Below are positions 19,116 through 28,872 of a DNA stretch of 64,000 nucleotides, piece by piece. The first letter of the stretch is position 1. Each line of letters begins with the position of its first letter. The notes under the pieces are model-generated. The model made no database searches, was not told the DNA's origin, and saw nothing but the letters and a program-made list of their open reading frames with translations. The position numbers and the translations under genes are program-made. The stretch is from DASQPR01 sp963797605 (GTDB lineage Bacteria > Actinomycetota > Actinomycetes > Mycobacteriales > Micromonosporaceae), in assembly GCA_963797605.1 (NCBI GenBank), contig CAWCPX010000009.1, positions 248,001-312,000 on the forward strand. Reading direction: 5' to 3'.

Positions 19116-20165
19116 ACGACGCCGCCGTCGTCGGTCGCCGGGGTCATGGTCCTCGGCGATCACCCTCTACGCCTGGTCCGGCATCGCCGACTTCGGCGCC
19201 GGATTCTGGGATCTGCACGGCCGGCGGCGAAGTCGCAGCGGCCGGCGGGTCCGGGCCCTGATCGACCAGGTGGTGACGCCGGTCTGGGAGGCCAACCACG
19301 TGTGGCTGATCTTCATCCTGGTCACTGCTGCTGGACCGGGTTCGGCGAGGCGTTCGGCGCCGGTCATGACGACCCTGTTCGTGCCGCTGTCGCTCGGCCG
19401 CGCTCGGCATCGTGCTGCGCGGCGCCGAACTTCGCGCTGCGCAAGGACGCCGCCCGCGCCGGCGGCCGCGCACGTCGCCGGCTGGCTGTTCGGCCTCGGC
19501 GCGATCATCACGCCGTTCTTCTTCGGCACCGCCGTCGGCGCGATCATGGCCGGCCGGGTGCCCGCCGACGGCAGCGGCGACCCGGTCAGCAGTTGGTGGA
19601 ACCGGCGTCTCGATCAGCGTCGGCGCTGCTGACCGTCGCGATGGGCGCGTTCCTGTCCGCCGTCTACCTCGTCGTCGAGTCGGCCCGCCGCAACGTCCCC
19701 GGACCTGCGCGCGTACTTCCGGATCCGGGCGCTGATCGCCGGCGTGGTCGGCGCTGCTGTGCGGCATCGTCGCCGCGATCGCGCTGCACCCCGACCAGTC
19801 GGCAGATGTTCCACCGGTTGGCGCACCGCAGCGTCCCGTTGCTGGTGATCGGCGTGCTCGCGCTGGCGCGTCACGTTCGTCGATGGCGTTGCGTGGCGCG
19901 AGCGCGCGGGCTGCGGGTCGTGGCCGCGCTCGGCGTCGCGGCACTGGTCTGGGCGTGGGCGGTCGCGCAGTACCCGTACCTGCTGCCGTTCAGCTTGACG
20001 ATCTCCGCCGGCGCGGGCGCCGGCGCCACGATGGACTGGCTGCTGGGATGGTTCTCGTCGCCGTGGTCATGGTGATCCCGCTGCTGATCGTGCTCTACAT
20101 CACTCGACCAGCGCGGCGATCTGGGCGAGGACCCGACGACGGCGCGGGCCGACGCCGCCGACTAG
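19112..20165 (+). CDS. cydB: cytochrome bd ubiquinol oxidase subunit II, frame-disrupted
   Basis: About 345 residues once roughly fifteen single-base indels are ignored, the densest cluster in the window. Key stretches are AITLYAWSGIADFGAGFWDL, QVVTPVWEANHVWLIFILV, GWLFGLGAIITPFFFGTAVG and VAQYPYLLPFSLTI. All are standard CydB, the structural partner of CydA. Insertions are written as paired wobble bases, such as gt[cg], ct[cg], gc[gc] and cg[tc], so the protein restores cleanly. Start GTG 19112 overlaps the cydA stop. The TAG at 20163-20165 ends the co-directional energy cluster. Confidence 0.85.
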
Positions 20166-20261
20166 CGCCGGCCTCACCGATGTGGCAGGGTGCCAGTGTT
20201 CCCGACCGTCAGCGAGATCTCGCTACGACTGCCGGAGACAAACGGGTTGTAGGCGTCCGGG

Positions 20262-20546
20262 TCACAAGTGCCGGACGGTGAAGTCCATCTGGCCCAGGAT
20301 CTTGACGGCACCGGTCTTCCCGCCCTCGAAATCAGCGGAAGCCAGGCGCTCGCCGGTGGCGAACTCATAGGCAGTTCCCAAGATCGCTTTCGGCGGGTAC
20401 GTGTGTTTGCCGGACACGAGTTCGTAGGTCGTCGTCGGCGCGAAGCCGTGGTCCGAGAAGAACTGATCCGGGCCGAGCCGGTCGTACTCGCGAATCGCGC
20501 GTACCACGTCGTCGCGGGTCACCCGATCCCAATCCACGTGTGCCAT
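20262..20546 (-). CDS. stand-alone ScoMcrA-type N-terminal head domain protein
   Basis: 94 residues from ATG 20546, with GGGGAGG six bases upstream. The sequence DDVVRAIREYDRLGPDQFFSDHGF, then YELVSGKHTYPPKAILGTAYEF and F(E)GG, matches my recollection of the N-terminal head domain found in front of HNH or McrA-like modification-dependent nucleases. There the surface-exposed YP(S/P)KAI segment is conserved. Here the domain stands alone with no nuclease attached or next door. It could be a remnant, a regulator, or a small DNA/nucleotide sensor. The family call is from memory and should be checked. Confidence 0.55.
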   Translation of the reverse strand: MAHVDWDRVTRDDVVRAIREYDRLGPDQFFSDHGFAPTTTYELVSGKHTYPPKAILGTAYEFATGERLASADFEGGKTGAVKILGQMDFTVRHL

Positions 20547-20698
20547 CGGAACCTCCCCAGCATCGTTCGCGTTGTGTGCTCCGTTTCGATGGTGCTCCGC
20601 CGAGCCTGGTCGTGCGGCCGGTACGTGGGATTGCCCGGGAATCACCGCGCGTCCGTCAGATCAGGTAACGGCGGCCGGATCATGGCGGGGGGACGGGT

Positions 20699-21061
20699 GT
20701 GGACGACTCGATAGCCAGGCGGCTCCGGGAACCGGACAACCCCATCCTTGGCGACTGGGATGTCACGTACGGTTCGCGCGCCGTGGTCACGGTGACCCGG
20801 GCCCCGACCGGATACACGTTCACGGCCCGTACCGCCTTCAAGGTCACCGGAGGGCGATGCTACTTACCGGCGGGTACGGTCGTCGGCAGCGTCGCTCGGA
20901 GTGGCGGGCGCCAATACACGGGGTGGCACGGCCTGTGGTGGGTCGACAGTTGCGCGTTCTCGAACTGGACGGCCATCACGTTGACGCTGGATGGGAAGGG
21001 CAAACGGCTCAGGGGAGTCATCCGGGAGATCTCCGAGACCGTGACGTACCGTCGGCGATAA
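20699..21061 (+). CDS. hypothetical small beta-rich protein
   Basis: 120 residues from GTG 20699. ILGDWDVTYG at the start and VTVTRAPTGYTFTARTAFKV suggest a short beta barrel of the lipocalin-like or THAP4-like kind. Single Cys residues sit near 55 and 85, and the C-terminus is basic. No signal peptide or catalytic motif is seen, and no family is recognised with confidence. It is convergent with the LtrA gene, 23 bp apart. Confidence 0.5.
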   Translation: MDDSIARRLREPDNPILGDWDVTYGSRAVVTVTRAPTGYTFTARTAFKVTGGRCYLPAGTVVGSVARSGGRQYTGWHGLWWVDSCAFSNWTAITLTLDGKGKRLRGVIREISETVTYRRR

Positions 21062-21084
21062 TGGGCGCCGCAGGAGTCGGCCGG

Positions 21085-22327
21085 TTAGCTGCCGTCGTGG
21101 GCCGGCGCGGTTCGCCGTTCGAACCCGAGGTGGGCGAGTACTACCAGGGCCAGGCAGATCACCAGGGTCCGGCCACTCGAGGCCGGTGGCGAGCAGGCCC
21201 AGCAGCAGCGGGACCGCGATACCCGTGGTGACCCGTGAGACCGTCCTCTGCAGATCGGAGCTGTGGCTGGCGACGCCGGTGACCACGCCGAGGGCGAAGT
21301 AGGCCGCAACCGCGCCGCACAGCAGCCAGCGACCCTGGCCGGACAGCGGATCGGAGCCGTGCCTCGACCACCGATGAGAGCGACACGGCCATGGTGGCGA
21401 CGACGCCGGTGACCAGGCAGTGCAGGCCAAGGGCGGCGCGGGTGGGGATGCGGCCGGCGCGCAGGTGGGGCAGGCCGGCGTACCCGAAGACGACGGACAA
21501 GCCGAACATGCCGGCCAGCAACACGAACGCCGCGATGCCGGTGGCCAGCAGGCCGACACTGTAACGCGCGTCTCGGCCGCGGCGTCGACGACCTGCACCA
21601 CCGATTCGCCGAGCACGATGATCACAAAGAGCCCGAGCCGCTCGGAGAGGTGGCGCCGGATCGACCGACACCCCGTGAATCACCGGCGCTTGCCCGTCGG
21701 GTCGGACGCGCGGCCGCGGCGCGCGCCGTGGCAGCGGCCGCGCGGTGAGGTTGGCCTGGACCTGGGCGAGGATCTTCTGACCGGACAGGACCAGGATCAG
21801 CAGCAGGTCGAGGCCGACCCCGACCGCCCAGAGCACGAGCTTCCACGGCTCGTCGACCCAGATCGAGACGAACCAGGGCAGCAGCCCTGCCGAGTACTGC
21901 ACGACCGGGAAGTCCAGCAGCACCTCGCCCCGGCGCCAGGACTGCGACCCGTAGATGCGGGTGGCGACGTACGCGATCGTGAAGACCGTCAGCGGACGGA
22001 CGTGCCGCCGTCGCCCGAGCACGGTGTGCGCGACGCCGGGCACCGACGCGGCCATCACGCCGAGGCCGAACATCCCGACCATCAGCCGTACGACGTGGGT
22101 ATGCCCGGCGGCGACGTTGCTGTAGAGCATGAACGTCGTCCACGACAGCCAGAAGGCCAGGAACAGCAGCGCGTAGAGCCCGAGCGCCGCGGCGTCCAGT
22201 TCGGACTCGAGCACATGCGACAGGCGCTGACACCCGCCACCGCCACGAGGTCGAAGAAGAGCTCGGCCCAACTGGCGTGCCGCTCGTTGCTCGTCGCGTC
22301 GGGGGTGTTCTGATCGGTCACGGACAT
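21085..22327 (-). CDS. LtrA-type (low temperature requirement A) membrane protein, frame-disrupted
   Basis: From ATG 22327 the protein begins MSVTDQNTPDATSNERHA, then WAELFFDLVAVAGVS, the diagnostic opening of the LtrA family. It continues through about eleven hydrophobic segments, including YVATRIYGSQSWRRGE and LFVIIVLGESVVQV. The I-V-L-G-E-S motif is also LtrA-specific. Several single-base frame changes (near 22225, 21655, 21540, 21360 and 21180) break it; those I decoded fall on wobble positions. The family's molecular function is unknown. Confidence 0.8.
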
Positions 22328-22419
22328 CACCCTAAAGGTCACGCCGCACCGACGACGGCACGCCGAACGCGGCCCGAAACCGAGGCGCCATCGGGTTATT
22401 TCGTGCCTGCGTCGTAACA

Positions 22420-22439
22420 TTGCCGAAATTTGTCGGCAA
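22420..22439. promoter_or_regulatory. palindrome upstream of the secreted beta-helix gene
   Basis: TTGCCGA and TCGGCAA form a perfect 7-bp inverted repeat separated by aatttg, in the 229-bp gap between the LtrA and beta-helix genes. Size and symmetry suit a dimeric repressor site. No matching site was seen elsewhere in the window. Confidence 0.45.
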
Positions 22440-22556
22440 CTGTACCGTGAAGCGAACTTGCCAGCCGTCCTCCGCTCGGGCGTACCCCCATCTCGGCTTC
22501 GCGGTTGTCGCTCTTTCCGGCGTGCCGCCGCGATGGCCACCACGTCAGGGAGTGTC

Positions 22557-25277
22557 ATGCGTGTCAGGCACGGAATTCCATCGAACTCCCCGCGGCCGAC
22601 GGCGCGTCCTCGCGCTCGGTCGCGGTCGCCACGGCCGTCGTCGCCGGCATCGTCGTGCCCGACCGCGACCAGCGCCCAGGCCGCCGGCTGCATCGCCTCC
22701 GGCACCGACGCCGTCGATCAACGCCGCGCTCGTCGGCGTCGGCGCGCAGGCCGATGCTGTGCCCCGGTGCGGTCTTCAACCTCAGCAACCCGGTCGTCTT
22801 CACCGCCGCCAACCAGCAGATCTCACCCAGGGCCTGCCGACCGACAGCACCCGCGCGAACCTCGTGATCACCAGCAGCGCCATCTCCACAGCGATCCAGG
22901 GCACCGGCCAGAACGGCGTCATGGTCGAGAACATCCAGGTCAACGGCTCGCGCCCGGCGCTCGGTGTGCTCACCGACGGCGGCGCGCTGATGGAGATGGG
23001 CGGCTCCGGCAGCAACCAGACCGTGCAGAACATCTACGCCCACGACACCCGCAGCTGGTCGACGCTGCACTTCATCGAGGGCGCGGTCACGAACAACACG
23101 CCGCAGTGCCAGGGCGGCCAAGATCCTCAACAACCAGATCGGCCCGGCGGGCACCGCGACGCCGTCGGCGACCGGCGTCTGGGCCGACGGCATCTCGCTG
23201 GCCTGCGGCACGACGACGGTCTCGGGCAACACGGTCACCGACGCGACCGACGGCGCGCATCGTCGTCTTCGGCGCGCCCGGCTCGACCATCCAGAACAAC
23301 ACCGATCATCGCGAAGAACCAGCTGCTCCTCGGCGGCATCAACATGGTCGACTACGCGCCGATGAACGGCAACTACACCGGCACCATCGTCACGGAACAA
23401 CACGATCAACGCGCTGTCCGCGTTCATCAAGATGGGCATCGCGCAGGGCCAACAGGCCTGGAACTGCGCCACCGGCACGCAACTACGGCGCCACGGTCAC
23501 CGGCAACACGCTGACAGGCCAGTACATGGGCTACGGCTACCCGGTCAACGGCGTCACGAACTGGACCGTGACCGGCAACATCGACAACTCCCGCCACGTC
23601 GGCACGCAGACCGGCGGCGGCTGCTTCGGCACCCCGCCCGCCTCGCAGCCGGCCGGATTCCAGTACGAGGTCGCGACGTCGAGCAACCTGCAGTCGCAGT
23701 ACACCAGCGCGGTGCTGACCAACGCGCTCGGCACGGTCAACTCGCCGCCGATCACCGCCGCCGACCGGCCCGACGCTGACCGCGAGCCCGTCCGCCATCG
23801 CGTTCGGCAACCAGACCGTCGGCACGACCAGCGCCGCGCACGCGGTGACCGTCACGAACACCGGCAGTCCGGCCGCGACCGTGTCGTCGATCACGGCCAG
23901 CAGCGGCTTCGCGCAGACCAACACCTGCGGCACATCGATCGCGGCCGGCGCGTCATGCACGGTCAACGTCACGTTCACACCGACGACGCGGCGGCAGCCG
24001 ATCAGCGGCACGGTCACCGTCACCAGCAACGCCACGAACAGCCCGACGACGATCACGCTGTCCGGCACCGGCACCACCTCGACGACGAACCTCGCGCTCG
24101 GCGCGACGATGACGGCCAGCAGCAGCGCAGTCCGGGTTCCCGGCGTCGAACGCGAACGACGGCAACTCCAGCACCTACTGGGAGAGCCTGAACGGTGCCG
24201 CGTACCCGCAGACGCTGACCGCCGAAGCTGTCCTCGGCGCAGAGCCTCGGTTCGGTGACGCTGCTCCTGCCGCCGCCGGCATCGTGGGCGACCCGGACGC
24301 GAGACGCTGTCGGTGCTCGGCTCGACGAACGGCACGAGCTACACCACGCTCGTGCCGTCGACGGCGCTACACGTTCAACCCCGCGACCGGCAACACGGTG
24401 AGCTTCTCGCTGCCGGCCGGCACGAACGAGCAGTACCTGCAACTGTCGTTCACCGGCAACACCGGCTGGTCGCGCGGCGCAGGTGTCGGAGTTCGAGATC
24501 TTCGGCGGCTCGCGGTGGCGGCGGCAGTGCGACGCTCGACCGCCACGCCCGACGTCACTGGCGTTCGGCAACCAGACCGTCGGCACGACGTCGGCGGCGC
24601 AGACGGTGACGGTCAAGAACACCGGCACGGTCAGCGCGACGGTGTCGTCGATCTCGGTCGCGGCGCCGTTCGCGCAGACGAACACATGCGGCACCGCGAT
24701 CGCCGCCGGTGCCTCGTGCACGGTCAGTGTCACGTTCAAACCGACCGCGAACGGTGCGCGCGTCCGGCGAACGTCACGATCGTCAGCAACGCCACCAACG
24801 CCACCCTGACCGTCGGTGTCACGGGCACCGGAACCGGCGGCACGACGACGCCGACGAACCTCGCCCTGAACGCGCCGATCACCGCGTCGAGCTACACCCA
24901 GACGTACGTGCGCGACGAACGCGAACGACGGCAACACCAGCACCTACTGGGAGGGCGTCAACGGTTCGTGGCCGACGACGATCACGGTGAACCTCGGCTC
25001 GTCGAAGGCGCTCGGCTCGATGGTGCTGGACCTGCCGCCGTCGACGTCGTGGGCCACGCGTACCCAGACGCTGTCCGTGCTCGGCAGCACCGACAACACG
25101 CACGTGGACCACGCTGGTCGGCGTCCGCGACCTACACGTTCAACCCGGCCACCGGCAACACCGTGACGATCACGATGCCGGCCGGCACGACCGACGCAGT
25201 ACGTGCGGCTGTCGTTCACGGCGAACAGCGTGCAGAACGGTGCTCAGCTCTCGGAATTCCAGGTTATGAGTTCCTGA
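22557..25277 (+). CDS. secreted right-handed beta-helix protein with two discoidin-like domains, frame-disrupted
   Basis: Ignoring about twenty wobble-position indels, roughly 900 residues can be read from ATG 22557 to TGA 25275-25277. Order: a signal peptide (VAVATAVVAGIVVP, cleavage near SAQAAG); a parallel beta-helix region (ENIQVNGS, NIYAHDT, NTVTDATDGAIVVFG, NNTINALS), as in pectate-lyase-fold proteins; a choice-of-anchor-D/ABD-type domain (FGNQTVGTTSA, CGTSIAAGASCTV); a discoidin/F5-8C-like domain (NANDGNSSTYWES); then a second copy of both domains. It should be exported and bind or cut polysaccharide. No catalytic residues can be named. The gene stands alone. Confidence 0.75.
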
Positions 25278-25349
25278 CCCCGGCACCGTCGTACCGTCAC
25301 GAGGTCTTCCTGCTTTGTTCGACGCGGGAAGGCCGCTCGCGCATGTGGG

Positions 25350-26013
25350 TCAGCCCAGGACGATACCGAGCGCCGCGGCCAGGGTGCGGGACAGGTCGCC
25401 CGGGTCGTAGCCGGTCAGCACGGCGCGCGGAGGTTGGTGACGCTGCCGATACCCGCGAGATCACAGCGGACGAACCGAGCCCCGGCGGTGGTGGCCTCGG
25501 CGAACTGGGCGCCGGTGAGCGAGCAGTCCGTGAACGCGGCCCCGCGCAGGTCGGCATGGGTGAAGTCGGCACCGGCGAGGTTGCAGTCGATGAACGCGAC
25601 GTCGCGCAGGCTGGTGAACCGGAAGGCGGCGAGGTCGATCCGGCAGCCCCGGAACTCGACGTCGCGGAGGGCGCCGTTGGTCCAGGTCAGGCCGGTCAGC
25701 CGACTGTCGGTGATCGTACCCGGGTCATCGACGACGCGGCCGCGGTCAGGTTCGACCAGTCGCAGGTGGCGGCGGCGCAGTCGGTGAGGTCGGCGCGTTC
25801 CAGCCGGACGCCGGCAAGCGCGGCCCGGGTGAACCGGCACTCCTCGAACTCCAGCGAGATCCCGGCCCGCCCGGACAACGCCCGGTCGGCGAAGTCGAGG
25901 CGGCGGACCGTGGTCTCGTCGACGAGGTCGTAGTGGTCGGCTTCGGCGGCCCGCAGACCCGTGCCGAGCCGAGGGGCCGCGGGAGTACGCGGGCCTCTGT
26001 GGGTCGCGGTCAC
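25350..26013 (-). CDS. pentapeptide-repeat protein, frame-disrupted
   Basis: GTG 26013 overlaps the TGA of the SDR gene (GTGA). About 220 residues: a leader to HYDLVDETTVRRLDF, then repeats such as FEECRF, LERADL, FIDCNL, FTHADL, FTDCSL and FVRCDL, then a C-terminal helix ending TLAAALGIVLG. Two wobble-base losses (Thr ac_ near 25718, Ala gc_ near 25425) restore to one chain. Length and C-terminal style match the pentapeptide protein at 5410-6024, so they are likely paralogues. It is the last gene of a VOC-SDR-pentapeptide operon; the link to those enzymes is unexplained. Confidence 0.75.
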
Positions 26014-26752
26014 CGCGTGCCGTCGGGAAGTTCGAGCAGGTCGGGCTGCTCTTCGCCGTGCGGGATGTCGAGGGTTCCTCACCGGTTCGCAATGCCCGCA
26101 GGATCACCCGGCCGACGTAGTCGGGGTGGTGCGCGATCATTCCCGGACGCGTCTGCTGCCCGGGCTGGTAGCGACCGCCGGCGAACTCCGTGGCGGTGAT
26201 CGACGGGACGACGAGCGACACCGCGATGCCGTCCGGCTCGAGTTCCTTGCGCGCGACGGCGGTCAGCATGTTCAGAGCCGCCTTCGTGGCCGCGTACCCA
26301 CCGACGCCCGGCAGCACCGACCGGGTCGTGCCGGAGCTGACGTTGACGATCCGGCCCTGTCCCTCGCGGCGCATCGTCGGCAGCACCGCCTGCGTCATCG
26401 CGACCACGCTGACGACGTTCAGCGCGAGGACCCGGGTGAACTCGTCGAGATCGAGCCGGTCGAGTCGGCTGGTGAAGGCTGACGCCGGCGTTGTTGACGA
26501 GCCCGTCGATGCGGCCGTGGCGGTCGATGGTTGCGCTGACGAGACGGCGTACGTCGTCGGGGCGGTCACATCCGTCGGCACGGCCAGCGCGCCGGCCAGT
26601 TCGTCGCTCAGCCGCTCCAGCCGGTCGGCGCGGCGGGCGGCGAGGACCGGGTGGGCACCGGCCTCGTGCAGCAGCCGCGCGGTGGAGGCGCCGATGCCGG
26701 AGGAGGCGCCGGTGACGATGACGGTCAGGCCGGTCAGGTCCAGAACACGCAT
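26010..26752 (-). CDS. SDR-family oxidoreductase, frame-disrupted
   Basis: ATG 26752 (MRVLDLTGLTVIVTGASSGIG); an ATG at 26761 is also in frame. TGASSGIG is the cofactor loop of classical SDRs, with NNAG after one restored base, NVSSG before the catalytic Ser, and YAATK as the catalytic Y-x-x-x-K. Three frame changes fall on wobble positions: Val gt_, Val gt[ca] and Glu ga_. Restored, it ends GTLDIPHGEEQPDLLELPDGTR-like at TGA 26010-26012. A short-chain reductase or dehydrogenase for a small carbonyl or alcohol, probably NAD(P)-dependent; substrate unknown. Confidence 0.8.
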
Positions 26753-26792
26753 GATCGCCATTGTGCCGGACGCCGGAGCGGCCACCGCCGAC

Positions 26793-27625
26793 CTACCGAT
26801 CCGGCGCGTTCGTTTGCGGCGTACTCGATGTGGTCGTGGACGACGTCGAGGATGAGGTATCCGGCCCACGGAGCGTCGAGGCACACCTTGCGGCACGCGC
26901 TGGGTACACGCAGAACTCATGGCCGTCGGGATCGGCCATGACCACCCAGCTGACCTCGCCCTGGCCGATGTCGACGCGCCTGGCCCCGAGGGAGATGAGC
27001 CGGTCGACCTCCGCCTGCTGGTCGCCGTCGGCCGGCGGAGCGATGTCGAAATGCAGCCGGTACTTGCCGGTTTTCGGCTTCAGCGGCGGCCCGCCCCAGG
27101 TGATCTTCGGGCCTCCGTGCGGCGAGCGGATCGCGGTCTCCTGGTTCTGGTCCCAGACCAGCGGCCAGCCCAGCGCCTGGCTCCAGAAGTAGCCGACCTC
27201 CTGCGATCCGTCGCACGCGAGCGCGCCGATGAAGCCGCAGTCGGCAAGGAAGTTGTTGCCCGGCTCGATGACGCAGAACTCGTTGCCTTCGGGATCGGCG
27301 AGCACCACGTGTCCGTCCTCGGGACGCTGGCCGACGTCGATGTGCCGGGCTCCGAGCGCGAGCGCCTTCGCGACCGTGCGCTGTTGGTCTCGAGGGACGT
27401 GCTCGTCAGGTCGAAGTGCATCTGGTTTTGTTCGGTCTTTCGCTCCTGCGACGGCCGGAATCGGATGCGGAAGCCGGTGTCGTCGGTCGGGAGAAGGGTC
27501 GCGCCGGTGTCGGGGTCGTCTTCGGGGTCATTGGCGATGTCGAAGCCGAGCACTCCGGTCCAGAAGCGCGAGAGGTGGAGCGGGTCGTCGGCGTCGAAAC
27601 ACAGTGCGACAAGGTTCGAGGTCAT
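26793..27625 (-). CDS. two-domain VOC (glyoxalase-like) protein, frame-disrupted
   Basis: ATG 27625. Domain 1: MTSNLVALCFDADDPLHLSRFW through MHFDLT and ADPEGNEFCVIEPG. Domain 2: WSQALGWPLVWDQNQETAI, YRLHFDIAPP and VMADPDGHEFCVYP. Each has the betaalphabetabetabeta pattern of the VOC superfamily with an H..E metal-ligand candidate. One wobble loss (Thr ac_ near 27408) joins the halves. After the second domain the open frame becomes Ser/Thr-rich and ends at 26793. The other frame (APWAGYLILDVVHDH...) looks more natural, so another lost base near 26890 may extend it towards the SDR start. Function: an unknown VOC enzyme or binding protein. Confidence 0.75.
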
Positions 27626-28007
27626 TCGGTCCGCCTCTCTGTGGAGGGCCACGTTAGAGGCGCACGGCTCGGCCGGCAACCGAAAAACACGCACGGCGTG
27701 ATGTTGCCGCGCGAACGGCTACGGAGAGCGACGTCGGGTGAATGTCACGCAGCGTATCGTCTCGCGCTCGGCGGGGATGGTGTTGCTCGGCGCTTTGCTC
27801 TGCTCACCCATAGGCATCGGTCCATTGAGCTGGCGGGATGGAAATCCGGTTGGGCCAGCCTTGTCGGTGATCGGCTACGCCGCGTGTCTGAAGCCTCGGG
27901 GTGAGCAGAGCAAAGCCGCGGGCAACACATCACCGAGGCCTGTAAGACTTATCCGCAGCGTAATCATCGAACCCACGGAACTCGATGATCGTGGAGAGTC
28001 GATCGAT
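27626..28007. other. 382-bp intergenic region
   Basis: No convincing gene. An open frame at 27738-28028 begins with a hydrophobic stretch but runs through the 18-bp inverted repeat (27792-27809 with 27899-27916) and ends in unnatural composition, so I do not call it. The repeat pair is the only clear structure. Confidence 0.6.
27792..27916. repeat. 18-bp perfect inverted repeat around an 89-bp core
   Basis: gctttgctctgctcaccc at 27792-27809 is the exact reverse complement of 27899-27916, giving a 125-bp unit. No target-site duplication is seen beside the arms. It may be a small non-autonomous element or a long stem-loop between two VOC genes. Confidence 0.85.
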
Positions 28008-28394
28008 TCACCGGGGATCGCGCCGTAGCGGGTGGTCGTCGGGGACTTCGACGAGCACGATCTCTACGCCGTCCGGGTCCTCGATCCACATTTCCACGAG
28101 TCCCCACGGTTCGCGCCGGGGTTCGCGGGCGACCGCCACTCCGGCAGCGACGAGACGTTCGTGCTCTGCGCGCACGTCACGGACCTGCAGCCAGATCCGC
28201 AGCGGACCGGCCGGCCCGGCGGGGGAGCGGCCGGACACCTCGAGCAGCCCGGGACCTGCGAAGAAGACGAGCCCCGGATCGTCGGGTGGCCCGAACTCGC
28301 GGTAGATCGCGAGGCCGAGGACGTCACGGTAGAAGTGGCGGCTGCGCTCCGGGTCGGACGGGCGTAGCAGAATACGGCTGCTGAGTACCTCCAT
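28008..28394 (-). CDS. VOC-family (glyoxalase/bleomycin-resistance-like) protein
   Basis: 128 residues, a single VOC domain: MEVLSSRILLRPSDPERSRHFY, DVLGLAIYREFG, GLVFFAGPGLLEV, WLQVRDV and WGLVEMWIEDPDGVEIVLVEVP. The pattern of H (near 20), E (in LLEV) and E near the end fits metal-binding members. Intact, unlike the VOC gene upstream. Divergent from ridA with a 65-bp gap. Substrate unknown. Confidence 0.85.
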   Translation of the reverse strand: MEVLSSRILLRPSDPERSRHFYRDVLGLAIYREFGPPDDPGLVFFAGPGLLEVSGRSPAGPAGPLRIWLQVRDVRAEHERLVAAGVAVAREPRREPWGLVEMWIEDPDGVEIVLVEVPDDHPLRRDPR

Positions 28395-28459
28395 CGCTCG
28401 ATCATCCCCGCCCCACCGCTCGCGTCCGCCCCACCGCGCCGAGCAGCAAGGAGAACCCG

Positions 28460-28867
28460 ATGGCCATCACGCCCGTTTCGGCCGCCGGCGCGGCTCCGTT
28501 CACGCTGAACGGCGTACCCGTGCACGGATCGCAGGCGGTGCTGGTCGACTGCGGTACGCACCGGATGCTCTACACGTCGGGCCAGGTCGCGCCGGCCGGT
28601 CCGGACGGGCGTGCGGACATCGAAACCCAGGTCCGGCAGGTGCTGGATCGGCTGAGGGCGCTCGTCGAGGCGGCCGGTGGTCAGATGACCGACGTCGCGA
28701 AGCTGATGGCCTGGCTCCCACGCCGTCAGGACGTGGCGGTTTACGCCTCGGTCCGGCGGGAGTACTTCAGCCACGCGCCGGCGAGCACGACGGTGATCAG
28801 CGAACTGATCGAGGCCGACATGCTCATCGAGGTGGAGGCGATAGCCGTGATCCGGTCCGCCGGTTAA
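28460..28867 (+). CDS. RidA/YjgF-family protein
   Basis: 135 residues from ATG 28460, with AAGGAGAA just upstream. LVDCGTHRMLYTSGQVAPAGPDGRADIETQ and AGGQMTDVAKLMAWLPRRQD are the RidA-type core, and STTVISELIEADMLIEVEAIAVI is its C-terminal strand set. The Arg-box residue of true RidA imine deaminases (R105 in E. coli) is not obvious, since here E-L-I-E-A replaces R-V/A-E-V. Imine deaminase activity is therefore doubtful; it belongs to the wider Rid group. The stop overlaps the convergent gene in a palindrome. Confidence 0.75.
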   Translation: MAITPVSAAGAAPFTLNGVPVHGSQAVLVDCGTHRMLYTSGQVAPAGPDGRADIETQVRQVLDRLRALVEAAGGQMTDVAKLMAWLPRRQDVAVYASVRREYFSHAPASTTVISELIEADMLIEVEAIAVIRSAG

Positions 28868-28872
28868 CCGGC
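28859..28872. terminator. 14-bp palindrome holding both stop codons of a convergent pair
   Basis: gccggttaaccggc is a perfect palindrome. Its central TTAA supplies TAA to ridA (28865-28867) and TAA to the opposite gene (28864-28866). It is short for a terminator and has no U-run, so a termination role is tentative. Confidence 0.4.

Noticed and set aside
17226..20165. Pseudogene status for cydA and cydB
   Set aside because: All breaks restore to conserved protein with single wobble-base corrections, and several neighbours show the same artefact pattern.
27738..28028. 96-codon plus-strand frame with a hydrophobic start
   Set aside because: It reads through the 18-bp inverted repeat, its second half is not protein-like, and it overlaps the end of a real VOC gene.
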